The notes below the pieces were generated by a model. It saw only the letters and a program-made list of their open reading frames with translations. It was not told where the DNA came from and made no database searches. Position numbers and translations under genes: made by a program. Positions 7,671-17,604 of a stretch of DNA of 64,000 bases are shown here, in pieces. Within the stretch, counting starts at the first letter, position 1; every line of letters begins with the position of its first letter. Location of the stretch: assembly GCF_045528445.1 (NCBI RefSeq), contig NZ_JBGQQU010000011.1:1-64000 (forward strand), given 5' to 3'. This DNA is from Desemzia sp045528445. Its GTDB lineage: Bacteria; Bacillota; Bacilli; Lactobacillales; Carnobacteriaceae.

Positions 7671-8930
7671 TTACTTCCGTCTTCTTCTAAAGAATGGAGG
7701 AGTATCTAAACTATCTTGAGGCGTTTCTTTTTTCTCTTCTGTTGCATGGTCTCGGTTTGAAGGTTCAAATTCAGTTTTTTCTTGATCATCAAAAATAGTC
7801 GTATCCGAACTTTGTACATTACGGTTGCGTGTATTAGGCTCGCGACGAATATCCCAATCAGCAAATGGATCATTTTGTTGATTGTCCGAAGTACTTTCTG
7901 GAGCTTGCTGGCCGCGGTTTGAAGCAGGCTTAGTACGAACTCGGCTGTTTTGAGCTACTCGTTTATCAGCTTCTGTAGTATCGATCCCAGTAGCAATAAC
8001 CGTTACGATAACTTCATCCCCTAATTCTTCATTGATAGAAGTACCAAAGATGATGTTTACTTCAGTTGTTGAAGCAGAGGATACAATATCAGAAGCATCT
8101 TGTGCTTCAAATAATGTTAAGTCTGAACCGCCAGTAATGTTTAACAAGACAGATTCTGCTCCGTCAATAGACACTTCTAGTAAAGGAGAAGAGATCGCTT
8201 TTTTAGTGGCTTCAACAGTACGATTTTCTCCACTTGCTGTACCAATTCCCATTAATGCAGAACCTTGATTTTCCATAACTGTTTTAACGTCGGCAAAATC
8301 CAAGTTTACGTAACCAGGTGAAGTAATCAAATCAGAAATACCTTGTACACCTTGGCGTAAAACGTTGTCCGCTTCACGGAATGCTTCCAGCATAGGCGTT
8401 TTTTTGTCTACAATTTCCAGCAGACGATTATTAGAGATTGTCACTAATGTATCTACGTATTCTTTCATTTGAGCTAAACCTTCAGCAGCAAAACGGCCAC
8501 GTTTTGGTCCTTCAAACGAAAATGGGCGAGTGATCACACCAACCGTCAAAGCGCCTTGTTCTTTAGCTATACGAGCCACAATAGGAGCTGCACCAGTTCC
8601 GGTACCTCCACCCATTCCCGCAGTAACAAAAATCATGTCTGCTCCTTTTAAAGATTCAGCAATTTGTTCTTCACTTTCTTCAGCAGCTTTATGTCCAATA
8701 TCAGGATTTGCTCCTGCACCTAGTCCACGAGTCAATTTTGGTCCAAGTTGAATTTTAGTTTCAGCATTTGAATTTGCTAAGGCTTGCAAATCTGTATTGG
8801 CTACAATAAACTCTACACCTTTTACGTTATCGCTAATCATGCGGTTTACTGCGTTGTTTCCCGCTCCACCTACACCAATTACTTTAATAACAGCTCCACT
8901 AACTGGTGCTGTGTCGAATTCTAAGTCCAT
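7671..8930 (-). CDS. ftsZ: Cell-division GTPase FtsZ
   Basis: FtsZ is the tubulin-like GTPase whose treadmilling filaments organise the division ring. The nucleotide-binding motifs are clear: GVGGAGNNAVNRM near residues 19-31 and the tubulin signature GGGTGTG at 107-113. A polar, variable linker runs from about residue 320. The C-terminal peptide (DTPPFFRRRRK) is the binding site for FtsA and SepF. The 419-residue length is typical for Lactobacillales. It lies 49 bp after ftsA and is coupled to yggS. Confidence 0.98.
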   Translation of the reverse strand: MDLEFDTAPVSGAVIKVIGVGGAGNNAVNRMISDNVKGVEFIVANTDLQALANSNAETKIQLGPKLTRGLGAGANPDIGHKAAEESEEQIAESLKGADMIFVTAGMGGGTGTGAAPIVARIAKEQGALTVGVITRPFSFEGPKRGRFAAEGLAQMKEYVDTLVTISNNRLLEIVDKKTPMLEAFREADNVLRQGVQGISDLITSPGYVNLDFADVKTVMENQGSALMGIGTASGENRTVEATKKAISSPLLEVSIDGAESVLLNITGGSDLTLFEAQDASDIVSSASTTEVNIIFGTSINEELGDEVIVTVIATGIDTTEADKRVAQNSRVRTKPASNRGQQAPESTSDNQQNDPFADWDIRREPNTRNRNVQSSDTTIFDDQEKTEFEPSNRDHATEEKKETPQDSLDTPPFFRRRRK

Positions 8931-8979
8931 CTTATTTCCCCCTACTATCTAGTTGATTTCTTTTTAGTCTCTTTACCGT

Positions 8980-10308
8980 TTAATCGAAAAAGTTATTGAA
9001 CATTTTTTTCATTTTGAATACAAAACTATCTTCTTCATTCTTAGGTTTTTTAACGGGTTTTTGCTTGATTGAGTATTCATCCGCTGCATCCTCACGCTGT
9101 ATTTCAACAACCGATTGGCGAGGTGCAGAATCCGTCTCAATATTGAATCCTGTTGCTGTTTGATTCGCAATTCTTTGAATATCGTTTAACTTAGCTTGAT
9201 ACTCTATTAAACCAATACTTGTTGTAAAGGATGGATAACGCATCCCCATATGATCAGGGATGTACAGCTTAACATTTACTTCAAATATCTCTTTAGCTAA
9301 TTCTACCATACCTGGTATAGATGCTGCACCACCAGTTAACACAATTCCGCCCGGTAGTTCTCTGGCTCTTACAGAATCCAATTCTGTTTTGATGGTCTCA
9401 AAAATTTGTACTACACGAGCTTCAATGATTTCAGATAAATACAATTCAGTTATTTTCACTGGATCTGTTTTTCCAACAACTTCTACTGGGAAGGATTCTT
9501 CTGCTGAAGCTTCAAGAGAAGTTGCATATCCAAAATCACGCTTTATTTTTTCTGCATTCTCTAATGTAGTATTTAGTACAATCGAAATATCTTTTGTAAC
9601 ATATTCCCCACCCTCAGGATCTACAAATGCAAATTTCAATTGATTATCATGGATAACAGAAGCAGCAGTTTGGCCGCCCCCCATATCAATCAAAATAGTC
9701 CCAAAGTCTCTTTCACCACTAGACATACTAACTGTACTAGCAGCTAAAGGCTGTAATACAATATTTTCAATTTGCAATCCCGCTTTTTCAACACAACGTT
9801 TAATGTTATGTACAATGGTTTTTGGTCCTGTGATCATTGTGGCATGCATTTCCAAGCGAACCCCTATCATTCCACGAGGATCTTTAATACCGTCAAAACC
9901 GTCCACAATAAACTCTTCAGGGATAATAGCTAAAATTTCACGTTCTGGAGGAACGGATTTTACCATAGCAGCCCCAATAGTATTGCGTACATCTTCATCT
10001 GTAATTTCACGATTTTCACCTGAAACTGCAATCATTCCATGGCATGTCTCAATTTCTGTAGATGTACTTTGAGTTCCAACGATAACGTTATAAATATCAA
10101 CATTTGCTTTTTTTTCGGCTTGTTTAATCGCTTTCTTGATCGATTCTACCGTTTTATCGATATCAACTATGATACCTCTGCTTAATCCTTCAGATTTTTC
10201 ATTTCCTACTCCAATAATATTCATTTGTCCATTAACATATTCAGCTACAACAACTTTTATTGAAGTGGTTCCAATATCTAAACTAACATACATCTCAGAA
10301 TTTCTCAT
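8980..10308 (-). CDS. ftsA: Cell-division actin homologue FtsA
   Basis: FtsA is an actin-fold ATPase that anchors FtsZ filaments to the membrane. The N-terminal phosphate-1 motif (SLDIGTTSIKVVVAE) and phosphate-2-like motif (ILIDMGGGQT) are present. The C-terminus ends in an amphipathic helix (FKMKKMFNNFF) that should target membrane. Start 10308 is supported by AGGAGG about 9 nt upstream, giving 442 residues; an upstream in-frame ATG adds ten residues and reads through the Shine-Dalgarno. A 165 bp gap separates it from divIB and contains a possible promoter. Confidence 0.96.
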   Translation of the reverse strand: MRNSEMYVSLDIGTTSIKVVVAEYVNGQMNIIGVGNEKSEGLSRGIIVDIDKTVESIKKAIKQAEKKANVDIYNVIVGTQSTSTEIETCHGMIAVSGENREITDEDVRNTIGAAMVKSVPPEREILAIIPEEFIVDGFDGIKDPRGMIGVRLEMHATMITGPKTIVHNIKRCVEKAGLQIENIVLQPLAASTVSMSSGERDFGTILIDMGGGQTAASVIHDNQLKFAFVDPEGGEYVTKDISIVLNTTLENAEKIKRDFGYATSLEASAEESFPVEVVGKTDPVKITELYLSEIIEARVVQIFETIKTELDSVRARELPGGIVLTGGAASIPGMVELAKEIFEVNVKLYIPDHMGMRYPSFTTSIGLIEYQAKLNDIQRIANQTATGFNIETDSAPRQSVVEIQREDAADEYSIKQKPVKKPKNEEDSFVFKMKKMFNNFFD

Positions 10309-10371
10309 AGATTGAAACCTCCTAGCTTTTAATTTCAATTTAATTATTTGTTCTTGACTTATATAAATACA

Positions 10372-10401
10372 ATTCTACCATACTTGTGACCATTTTTTGA
10401 A
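10372..10401 (-). promoter_or_regulatory. Possible ftsA-ftsZ promoter
   Basis: On the minus strand TTCAAA (10396-10401) and TAGAAT (10372-10377) are 18 bp apart, with a TG extended -10 element. It lies in the only long gap inside the dcw cluster, where many Firmicutes have an ftsAZ promoter. Confidence 0.45.
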
Positions 10402-10473
10402 GATTTTCCTGTAGATTACAGATTATTTTTATTAAATACATCAGTTTGGTTTGCTTGGAAATACTGAATTTCA

Positions 10474-11397
10474 TTATTCCACTATTTCGTCATTATTTTC
10501 TGATTCTGTCACAGGCTCTTCTTGAGTATTTCCAGCTTCTCCAGACTCCTCTGAAGAGTCATCCACCTCTTTTTCAAATGGTACAAAATATCCCCCGACT
10601 TCTAAATTGATGACTCCTTTTTGGTTGCCGATTTTTTGAACCATATCAGGATAGTAATTCATCTTTTCAGCAAAAGTAGGCAAAGTTGCCACTACTTGAT
10701 TTCCATCATTCATGTAAACTGTCACCAGATACTGATCAGTGTCGCTTGGAGTATGTTCAATTTCAGAAATGCCGTTTTGTACGGAAGTATTCAAGGAGTT
10801 GTATTGTTCAATCAAATGGTTTAAAGGTTTCCCTTCAGAAAAATTTTTAAAAATTGGATTGTTGCCCATTGAAACTTTTCTGCTTTCATCTACAATTTTT
10901 CCATTTTCTAAAATGGGAAAATACTCGTTATCCTTATGCGAATAAGCAATAATTTTGTACTCATCAATTTCGATTAAAACATCATTCCAACCTTCTAGAT
11001 TTAATGCGACTGTTTTTACTTGTGGAAGCTCATCCAAAATAGCTTTTTCAGAGACCTCATCATTCCATAGAGAATCCCACAAGGGTAATCCAGAAGTCAA
11101 TTGACTGGAATTAATCACTTTTTGATCTGTGACATCATTATTTCCATCAACTGATAAAGTTCCTATTTTACTTAGCGGAGAAACGAAGTAAATAACGATC
11201 AAAATTGCACATAAAAACAGTAAAAGAAGCGGAATCAAACGACTATACATCTTTTTTTGCCGCTGCTTTTTTAACTTAGGCAAATGTTGTTCCAATGTCT
11301 GAGTTTCTTTTATCGTTTTTAGTCCCTTGCTTGAAGAGGACTCACGTGCATGGTTGTTTTGTTCTTTATTTTTTTGATTCATGTGGAATTTACCCAT
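10474..11397 (-). CDS. divIB: Division protein DivIB (FtsQ family)
   Basis: DivIB is a bitopic membrane protein of the FtsL-DivIC-DivIB complex that activates septal wall synthesis. The 307-residue protein has a basic, hydrophilic cytoplasmic region (1-50), one membrane segment (about 55-73), a POTRA domain (KIGTLSVDGNNDVTDQKVINSSQL), the FtsQ core, and an acidic tail. GGAGG lies about 10 nt before the ATG. It lies between murG and ftsA as expected. Confidence 0.94.
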   Translation of the reverse strand: MGKFHMNQKNKEQNNHARESSSSKGLKTIKETQTLEQHLPKLKKQRQKKMYSRLIPLLLLFLCAILIVIYFVSPLSKIGTLSVDGNNDVTDQKVINSSQLTSGLPLWDSLWNDEVSEKAILDELPQVKTVALNLEGWNDVLIEIDEYKIIAYSHKDNEYFPILENGKIVDESRKVSMGNNPIFKNFSEGKPLNHLIEQYNSLNTSVQNGISEIEHTPSDTDQYLVTVYMNDGNQVVATLPTFAEKMNYYPDMVQKIGNQKGVINLEVGGYFVPFEKEVDDSSEESGEAGNTQEEPVTESENNDEIVE

Positions 11398-11421
11398 GAC
11401 ATATCATCCTCCTTAACAAGG

Positions 11422-12516
11422 TTAATGCGAAGTGATTTCGTTGATCACTTCAATCAGTCGATCCGCTGCATCTGGGACCCCGATTTCTTTAGCTTGTGAC
11501 GCCATTTCTTTTCTTTTTTCCGGATGGTCCATCATTTCATCAATGGTTTCAAGTAAGAATGCTGCAGTCAATTCTTTTTCTGTAATCATTTTAGCTGCAT
11601 CATGTTTGACTAAACTTTTCGCATTACTTGTTTGATGATCATTGGTCACAATAGGACTTGGAATCAAAATACTAGGCAATCCTAGTGCTGTCAGTTCTGC
11701 TAATGTGGTTGCCCCGCTTCTGGAGACAACTACAGAAACATTCGCGAATATTTCCGGCATATTGTGGATATAAGGCACTACCGAAACGTTTTCGCTTGTT
11801 TGGCCAATGAGTTTAGTGAAAGCCTCATAGTGAACCTCTCCTGTAGCAAATAAAACTTGATAGTCTCTTTTAGCTAGTTCAGGTAAGGATTCTATAAACG
11901 CTGTATTGATCGCTTTTGCGCCACGACTTCCTCCAAAAATCAGTACAGTAGGTACAGCAGGTTTTAAATGATATTCGCCTAGCGCATCTGAGGGCAAGAT
12001 TCCAGCGACTTCTTGAGCTCTTGGGTTGCCAGTATAAACTACTTTGGAAGGGTATTTGCTGAATTCAGCTTCGGCTTCCTCAAAACATGTAGCGATTTTA
12101 TCCACATAACGAGCCAGAAACTTATTCGTTACCCCAGCAATACTGTTTTGTTCATGTACAATAGTTGGAATGCCTAATTTGGCTGCAACATACACTACTG
12201 GACCGCAGACATATCCCCCTGTACCAATAACCACATCAGGAGCAAACTCTTTCACGATTTTTCGAGCTTTAAAAATACCTTGTAAAAATAATTGAATCGT
12301 TTTTAAATTTTTTAACGACAATGATCGTTTGAAACCTTCTACTTTTACCGCCTTAAAAGGAATCCCTGTTTTTGGAACGATTTTACTTTCTAATCCTCTT
12401 TCAGTTCCTACATAGAGGAATTCGGTTGTCGGATCAATCGCTTTTAAACGTCTCATTAAAGCTAAGGCAGGATAAATATGCCCACCTGTACCTCCACCTG
12501 ATAACAATACTTTCAT
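11422..12516 (-). CDS. murG: Lipid II synthase MurG
   Basis: MurG transfers GlcNAc from UDP-GlcNAc to lipid I at the inner face of the membrane, giving lipid II. The N-terminal GGGTGGHIYPA loop and the C-terminal UDP-GlcNAc site (SRSGATTLAEL) are both intact. The 364-residue length is standard for the GT28 family. No clear Shine-Dalgarno precedes the ATG. Instead a short inverted repeat (AGACC/GGTCT, 12527-12544) spans the murD stop and the gap, so initiation may depend on coupling to murD. Confidence 0.97.
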   Translation of the reverse strand: MKVLLSGGGTGGHIYPALALMRRLKAIDPTTEFLYVGTERGLESKIVPKTGIPFKAVKVEGFKRSLSLKNLKTIQLFLQGIFKARKIVKEFAPDVVIGTGGYVCGPVVYVAAKLGIPTIVHEQNSIAGVTNKFLARYVDKIATCFEEAEAEFSKYPSKVVYTGNPRAQEVAGILPSDALGEYHLKPAVPTVLIFGGSRGAKAINTAFIESLPELAKRDYQVLFATGEVHYEAFTKLIGQTSENVSVVPYIHNMPEIFANVSVVVSRSGATTLAELTALGLPSILIPSPIVTNDHQTSNAKSLVKHDAAKMITEKELTAAFLLETIDEMMDHPEKRKEMASQAKEIGVPDAADRLIEVINEITSH

Positions 12517-12542
12517 TATAAATGTAAGACCACTAAAAAGGT

Positions 12543-13925
12543 CTATTCCTCCTCTTCTTCTACGTTTGCAATTAATTGTTCTATAGAGTGAATAAAGGCA
12601 TCTCCTCGTACTTCAAAGCTGCGGTATTGATCCCAACTTGCACAAGCAGGTGACAATAGAATAACATCTCCAGCTTCACTAATATCGTAGGCGGCAGGAA
12701 CTGCTGCCTCGACATTTTGTACAGACAAAATCGTTGGTACCCCAGCTGCCTCACCAGCTTCAGTTATTTTGCCAGCCGTTTCTCCGAAGACGATCAATCC
12801 TTTTATACCCTTCAGTTGAGGAATCAAGTCATCAAAATCATTCCCTCTATCTAATCCGCCAGCCAACAGAATAACCGGTTGTTTAAAACCGTTCAATGCA
12901 TTGATCGTAGCTAAAGAATTGGTAGCTTTAGAGTCATTGTAAAATTTTCTTTCTTTAAATTCCGTTACAAACTGAGTACGGTGCTTCACTCCTCCAAAAT
13001 TGGCCAACACTTGTTGGATAACTTCATTGTCCTGTCCCATTAATTTAGCAACTGCAATAGCTGCCATGGCATTTTCCAAATTATGCTCACCTGGAACTAA
13101 AATACCTTTTTTATCCATGATGACTTCGTTTAAGTAATAAATGGAATCTCCATCAATATAGACACCCTTTTCAACCTTGCCTAGTCTAGAAAATGGAATG
13201 ATTGTAGCTTTACTCACTTTTGCCAATTCCCGTAGTTCAGGTTGATCCCAGTTGACGATTAAATAATCTTCAGCCGTTTGATTTTCTGTGATTCGCATTT
13301 TAGCTGCTACATATTCATCTCTTGTTCCATGATAGTCAATATGAGCAGAATGGATATTAGTGATTACTGCTATATGAGGTCTAAAAGTAGTGATACCCAT
13401 CAGTTGGAAACTAGACAATTCCATTACAACAGCATCTTTATCTGTTACAGTTTGCGCAACTTGACTTGCTGGAGTTCCAATATTTCCTGCTGCAAAAGCT
13501 TTTCCTTGTGTACGTTTGCCATTCAGCAAATCGGTGATCATTGTTGTTGTAGTTGTTTTACCATTTGTTCCTGTGATCCCAATAATAGGACTTTCTGCAA
13601 CTTCATAAGCCAATTGGACTTCCGTTAAGACAGGAATGCCTTTTTCGATTGCTTTAGCCACAATTGGGTTATTGTACATAATCCCTGGATTTTTCACAAC
13701 AAATTCAAAGTCTTCATCCAACAATTCAACAGGATGTCCGCCAGTAACGACACGAATTCCATCCTCCAACAATTCTTGTGCTTCTGGATTTTCTTCAAAA
13801 CTTTTATAATCGTTCACAGTCACTAATGCTCCAAGTTTATGCAGCAGCTTAGCTGCATTTACTCCACTCAAAGCCAGTCCTAAAACCAATACTTTTTTAT
13901 TTTGATACGTCGTTACATCTTTCAC
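12543..13925 (-). CDS. murD: UDP-MurNAc-L-Ala--D-Glu ligase MurD
   Basis: MurD adds D-glutamate to UDP-MurNAc-L-Ala in the cytoplasm using ATP. The Mur-ligase P-loop (GITGTNGKTTTTT) is near residue 115, followed by the conserved NIHSAHIDYHGT and KHRTQFV segments of the central and C-terminal domains. The 460-residue length is normal. Translation starts at GTG (13925) after GGGGGA. It lies between mraY and murG. Confidence 0.97.
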   Translation of the reverse strand: MKDVTTYQNKKVLVLGLALSGVNAAKLLHKLGALVTVNDYKSFEENPEAQELLEDGIRVVTGGHPVELLDEDFEFVVKNPGIMYNNPIVAKAIEKGIPVLTEVQLAYEVAESPIIGITGTNGKTTTTTMITDLLNGKRTQGKAFAAGNIGTPASQVAQTVTDKDAVVMELSSFQLMGITTFRPHIAVITNIHSAHIDYHGTRDEYVAAKMRITENQTAEDYLIVNWDQPELRELAKVSKATIIPFSRLGKVEKGVYIDGDSIYYLNEVIMDKKGILVPGEHNLENAMAAIAVAKLMGQDNEVIQQVLANFGGVKHRTQFVTEFKERKFYNDSKATNSLATINALNGFKQPVILLAGGLDRGNDFDDLIPQLKGIKGLIVFGETAGKITEAGEAAGVPTILSVQNVEAAVPAAYDISEAGDVILLSPACASWDQYRSFEVRGDAFIHSIEQLIANVEEEEE

Positions 13926-13952
13926 GCGAAATCCCCCAGTTCTCTTTCAATG

Positions 13953-14918
13953 TTAAAGTACAATCCATAGAGTAAGCAGTGCCATCACTAATCCAACTGA
14001 CCAAAAAGTCAGCACAATTTTCCATTCACTCCACCCACTCATTTCAAAGTGATGATGGATAGGTGCCATTTTAAAGATTCGTTTGTTTCTTATTTTTACA
14101 GATCCCACTTGCAGAATTACCGAAGTAGTTTCCATAATAAAAATCAATCCTACTAAAAGAAGTGTCCATTCTTGCTTCAACAAAATAGAGACAGCGGCAA
14201 GCCCACCTCCTAAAGCTAATGAACCAACATCTCCCATAAATATTTTGGCCGGTTTTTTATTAAACAGTAAAAATCCGATTAATCCACCAATAACGGCTAA
14301 ACAAAAAATCAAGACATCTGTTTGTTGTTGATGGAAGGCAATAATAGCGTAAGTTCCATAAGCTACAATACTGGTTCCTGTTGCCAATCCATCCAAACCA
14401 TCTGTTAAATTAACGGCATTTGAAAAACCGACTAGCCAAAAGATAATAAGTAAGCCATAGAACCAGCCTAAATTAACACCGCCTAAACCAGGAAGGGTTA
14501 AGTCACTCGGAAATCCCTGTATACGGTAAACAATATAAAATAACAGTCCTCCTGCTACTTGACCAATCAATTTTTGTAATGATGTTAAACCAAGGTTTCT
14601 CTTTTTGATCAATTTAATGTAATCATCCAAGAAACCTAGAACTCCATATAAGACAAGAATAAACATCAATAAACCTAAACTAACTGTAAAAACATTTTGC
14701 CAAAGACCACTCCAGATCATAGTTACGATTCCTGAGATGATAAAAACGACTCCGCCCATTGTCGGTGTTCCCGTTTTTACTTCATGCCAAGTCGGTCCTT
14801 CTTCTCTAGTAGTTTGTCCTAGTTGTTTGACTCTGAAATACCCGATAACAAACGGCATCAAGATAAGTGTGATTGCAAAACTACTAACTGTTGCAAGCAG
14901 CATTTCTTCCCATTGCAT
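13953..14918 (-). CDS. mraY: Phospho-MurNAc-pentapeptide transferase MraY
   Basis: MraY transfers phospho-MurNAc-pentapeptide to undecaprenyl phosphate, making lipid I. The 321-residue polytopic protein shows the family signatures: GTPTMGG near residue 50, LDDYIK (about 98), NLTDGLDGLA with its catalytic aspartates (about 171), FMGDVGSLALGG (about 229) and APIHHHFE near the C-terminus. About ten membrane segments are visible. AGGAG lies 9 nt before the ATG. Confidence 0.98.
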   Translation of the reverse strand: MQWEEMLLATVSSFAITLILMPFVIGYFRVKQLGQTTREEGPTWHEVKTGTPTMGGVVFIISGIVTMIWSGLWQNVFTVSLGLLMFILVLYGVLGFLDDYIKLIKKRNLGLTSLQKLIGQVAGGLLFYIVYRIQGFPSDLTLPGLGGVNLGWFYGLLIIFWLVGFSNAVNLTDGLDGLATGTSIVAYGTYAIIAFHQQQTDVLIFCLAVIGGLIGFLLFNKKPAKIFMGDVGSLALGGGLAAVSILLKQEWTLLLVGLIFIMETTSVILQVGSVKIRNKRIFKMAPIHHHFEMSGWSEWKIVLTFWSVGLVMALLTLWIVL

Positions 14919-15025
14919 AATGATTCGCTCCTAATTTTGCTTTTCATCAGATTGCCTGTCCATCTCTTTGGACAAAGCCCAAGATCATTCTCTTGTTCTC
15001 CTTCTGACTTAAAAAACGTGTTTTT

Positions 15026-17185
15026 TTATGGAGATTCTAGTACAATTTCAATTTGACTTTCCTCAGTCAACAAGGCATTCGGTTCTAAACTTTGCTGAGT
15101 GACATAACCATCTCCACTAAAAGTAAACTCTATCCCTGTGATTTCAGAAACTTTTAATACGTCATTTTTTGACCATCCTGTCATATCTGGCATAGTCATC
15201 GCTCCATTGGTTAACAGAATAATGCGCTGGTCTTCAATAACGGTCTCATCCGCCAAAGGCAATTGCTGTACTATTGTATCACCATTTCCCACTACGGTCA
15301 CGTTTAATTGCATTTCTTCTAATTTTGTTAACACGTCGCTTTTGGCTTCACTAGTGACTTTTGGCATGACAATTTGATTCTCTAATCCATTTTGAGCTTC
15401 GTCGTCTAAATGCAGGTATTCCAAACCTCTTTTCATTACAGGTTTAAATATCGAAGCCATAATATCTGTAGTTGTTACAGTTGGGTCATTAACAGTCGGG
15501 CGTTCCATAGTAATGTACATGACTAATTCCGGATCATCTGCCGGAGCCATTCCCACTACTGAATAAAGAAAATTTTTGCCTCCACTATAGTATTTTCCTG
15601 TTTCTGCATTGTAAATTTGTGCAGTTCCGGTTTTAGCTGCAATCTCATATCCATCAATCGCATACTTTTGACCTGTTCCATTTTCGTTGTATACAACTTC
15701 TTTTAAATATTCCAACGTTTGATCAGCCGTTTCTTTTGAAACAGGAGTGCCTACTACTTCCGGCTCTACAATAGTTTCTGCTCCTGTGTTTGGGTCCACG
15801 TATTTATCAATGAATTGTGGTTTCATCATTTGCCCATCATTCGCGATGGCACTAAATGCTTGCAACATTTGTAAAACCGTTACTGTGAGTCCTTGTCCAA
15901 ATGCCGTATTAGCTTGATCAATGGCTCGTTTGTATTTGTTTGAACCTGCATTTTCATTGTATAGTCCGGATTCAGTCGATTTGCCTATTCCAAATGCATC
16001 CATGTATTCTTTCCATGTTTCAGCACCCATTTGTTGAGCAAGTTTTACAAATGCTACGTTACTAGAACGTGCTAAGCCTTCCAAATAAGTGATTGTTCCC
16101 CATCCATTGCGGTTAACATCTCGTATAGGTATTCCAGACACTTCAATGGAACCCGATTCAAAATAAGCATTTGGGTTAAAGACTCCTTCGTTTATTGCTG
16201 CTGCAAGAGTCAATGTCTTTAAGGTAGATCCTGGCTCATAAGTATACTCAGCCAGCAAATTCATCCATAGTTCATCGATTCCTTCTTTAGTCGTTCCATT
16301 AAAAGAGGGACGCTGAGAAGTTGCAATGATTTTACCTGTTTTCGGATTCATCAAAGTAGCCGTCATTGCCACTGGATTGTATTTATCATCTACCTCTGTC
16401 ATCACACTTTCCAGTAAAACTTGCATTCGTTTATCCAATGTCAAATAAATGTCTACCCCATCTACAGGATCGATCACTTCTGCTTCTTCATTCGGCAAAG
16501 CATATCCAAAACTGTCTTTTTGATACTTCAACTTGCCATCTGTTCCGGTCAATAAATCATTGTAGGTCTGCTCGACTCCCATAAGACCGACCATTTCTTT
16601 TCCAGTTTCCGCTTCTCCATCCTCTGCAGTAGGCAATTGTGCCACACCAACTAAATGTGAGGAGAATACTCCATTAGGGTATAGACGAGTAGGCGTTTCT
16701 GTAAAAAAGATCCCTGGAAGGTCAGCGGCTTCAATATCACTTTTAATATCATAAGTGAGGTTTTTACCTGCTGTTCCAAATTCAACCTGACTTAGGTCCT
16801 GATTCAATTTTTGCAAAATTTCTTCTTCACTCATTGATATGTATTGCGACAATGTTTCTGCAGTTTTTTCTTTGTCGACTACATATTGAGGATTTTTTTT
16901 GTTGTTTGACCATTCATCGGTTAACACTGCATACAATGAATAAGAAGTAGCATCCATTGCAACCGGATTCCCTCCTACGTCATAGATGGTACCACGGTTA
17001 GCTTCAAGGACACTACTTCTTGTATATAAATTATTCACATTCGTCTCTAAGTTTTCCCCGTTGACTTCCCCTTTAACCATAATATAAGAAAAACGGCCAG
17101 CAAATATAGCGTAGATCACTATACAGGCAAAAAATAAGAGAATAGAGATCAGCTTTCTATTTTTTAAAGGATTTCTTTTTTTCAT
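15026..17185 (-). CDS. pbpB: Class B penicillin-binding protein with PASTA domains (PBP2x/FtsI type)
   Basis: This is the septal transpeptidase that cross-links peptidoglycan at division. It has one N-terminal membrane anchor (residues 11-31), a dimerisation domain, then the transpeptidase with the three motifs SXXK (STLK in YEPGSTLKTL, near residue 317), SXN (SSN in ARSSNVAF) and KTG (AAKTGTAQI). Two PASTA repeats fill the last 120 residues. The 719-residue length fits the Streptococcus PBP2x/Enterococcus PbpC group. It overlaps ftsL by 4 bp (ATGA). Confidence 0.96.
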   Translation of the reverse strand: MKKRNPLKNRKLISILLFFACIVIYAIFAGRFSYIMVKGEVNGENLETNVNNLYTRSSVLEANRGTIYDVGGNPVAMDATSYSLYAVLTDEWSNNKKNPQYVVDKEKTAETLSQYISMSEEEILQKLNQDLSQVEFGTAGKNLTYDIKSDIEAADLPGIFFTETPTRLYPNGVFSSHLVGVAQLPTAEDGEAETGKEMVGLMGVEQTYNDLLTGTDGKLKYQKDSFGYALPNEEAEVIDPVDGVDIYLTLDKRMQVLLESVMTEVDDKYNPVAMTATLMNPKTGKIIATSQRPSFNGTTKEGIDELWMNLLAEYTYEPGSTLKTLTLAAAINEGVFNPNAYFESGSIEVSGIPIRDVNRNGWGTITYLEGLARSSNVAFVKLAQQMGAETWKEYMDAFGIGKSTESGLYNENAGSNKYKRAIDQANTAFGQGLTVTVLQMLQAFSAIANDGQMMKPQFIDKYVDPNTGAETIVEPEVVGTPVSKETADQTLEYLKEVVYNENGTGQKYAIDGYEIAAKTGTAQIYNAETGKYYSGGKNFLYSVVGMAPADDPELVMYITMERPTVNDPTVTTTDIMASIFKPVMKRGLEYLHLDDEAQNGLENQIVMPKVTSEAKSDVLTKLEEMQLNVTVVGNGDTIVQQLPLADETVIEDQRIILLTNGAMTMPDMTGWSKNDVLKVSEITGIEFTFSGDGYVTQQSLEPNALLTEESQIEIVLESP

Positions 17186-17571
17186 TTCGAGACATTCCTT
17201 ACATTTTCTTCATTCATTTCTAATCCATGTGCTCTAGCAATTTCATATACCCGATCGTAACGAGACAATTCTTGAACTTCTTGTTCTAGATTAGTATTCA
17301 CAATAGCGATTTCTTCGATTTCTCGATTAGTATCTTGAACTTCTCGGTTCGAGGTTGCCACCATAATTTCTAGTGAAACACAGGCCACACCCAAAGAAAA
17401 AATGATTATACTCGCTACTGTAATAAGAAGTTTTTCAACTTTTGAAAGTTTTTGTTTCTTAGGTTCAGGTGTATAAGCAGGTCGTTGCTGCGGTCTTTGA
17501 GGGTATACTTGTGGTGCTTGTTCAGGCATCACACTATGTAAGTCTCTAGCTAAATTATTCTCTAATGCCAT
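17182..17571 (-). CDS. ftsL: Division protein FtsL
   Basis: FtsL is a small bitopic protein that pairs with DivIC and DivIB and activates the septal synthase. The 129-residue protein has a proline-rich cytoplasmic tail, one membrane segment (about residues 48-70) and a periplasmic-side heptad coiled coil (NREVQDTNREIEEIAIVNTNLEQEVQEL-type pattern). Sequence is poorly conserved in this family; position between rsmH and pbpB and topology carry the call. Confidence 0.9.
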   Translation of the reverse strand: MALENNLARDLHSVMPEQAPQVYPQRPQQRPAYTPEPKKQKLSKVEKLLITVASIIIFSLGVACVSLEIMVATSNREVQDTNREIEEIAIVNTNLEQEVQELSRYDRVYEIARAHGLEMNEENVRNVSK

Positions 17572-17604
17572 TAAGATACTTCCTTTCTTCTGAATTCTAC
17601 AGGG

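Noticed and set aside
9260..9643. 127-residue ORF opposite ftsA
   Set aside because: It is an antisense shadow with no start signal; ftsA motifs on the other strand are intact.
13278..13628. 116-residue cysteine-rich ORF opposite murD
   Set aside because: Its cysteines come from reverse-complemented common codons of murD; no ribosome-binding site.
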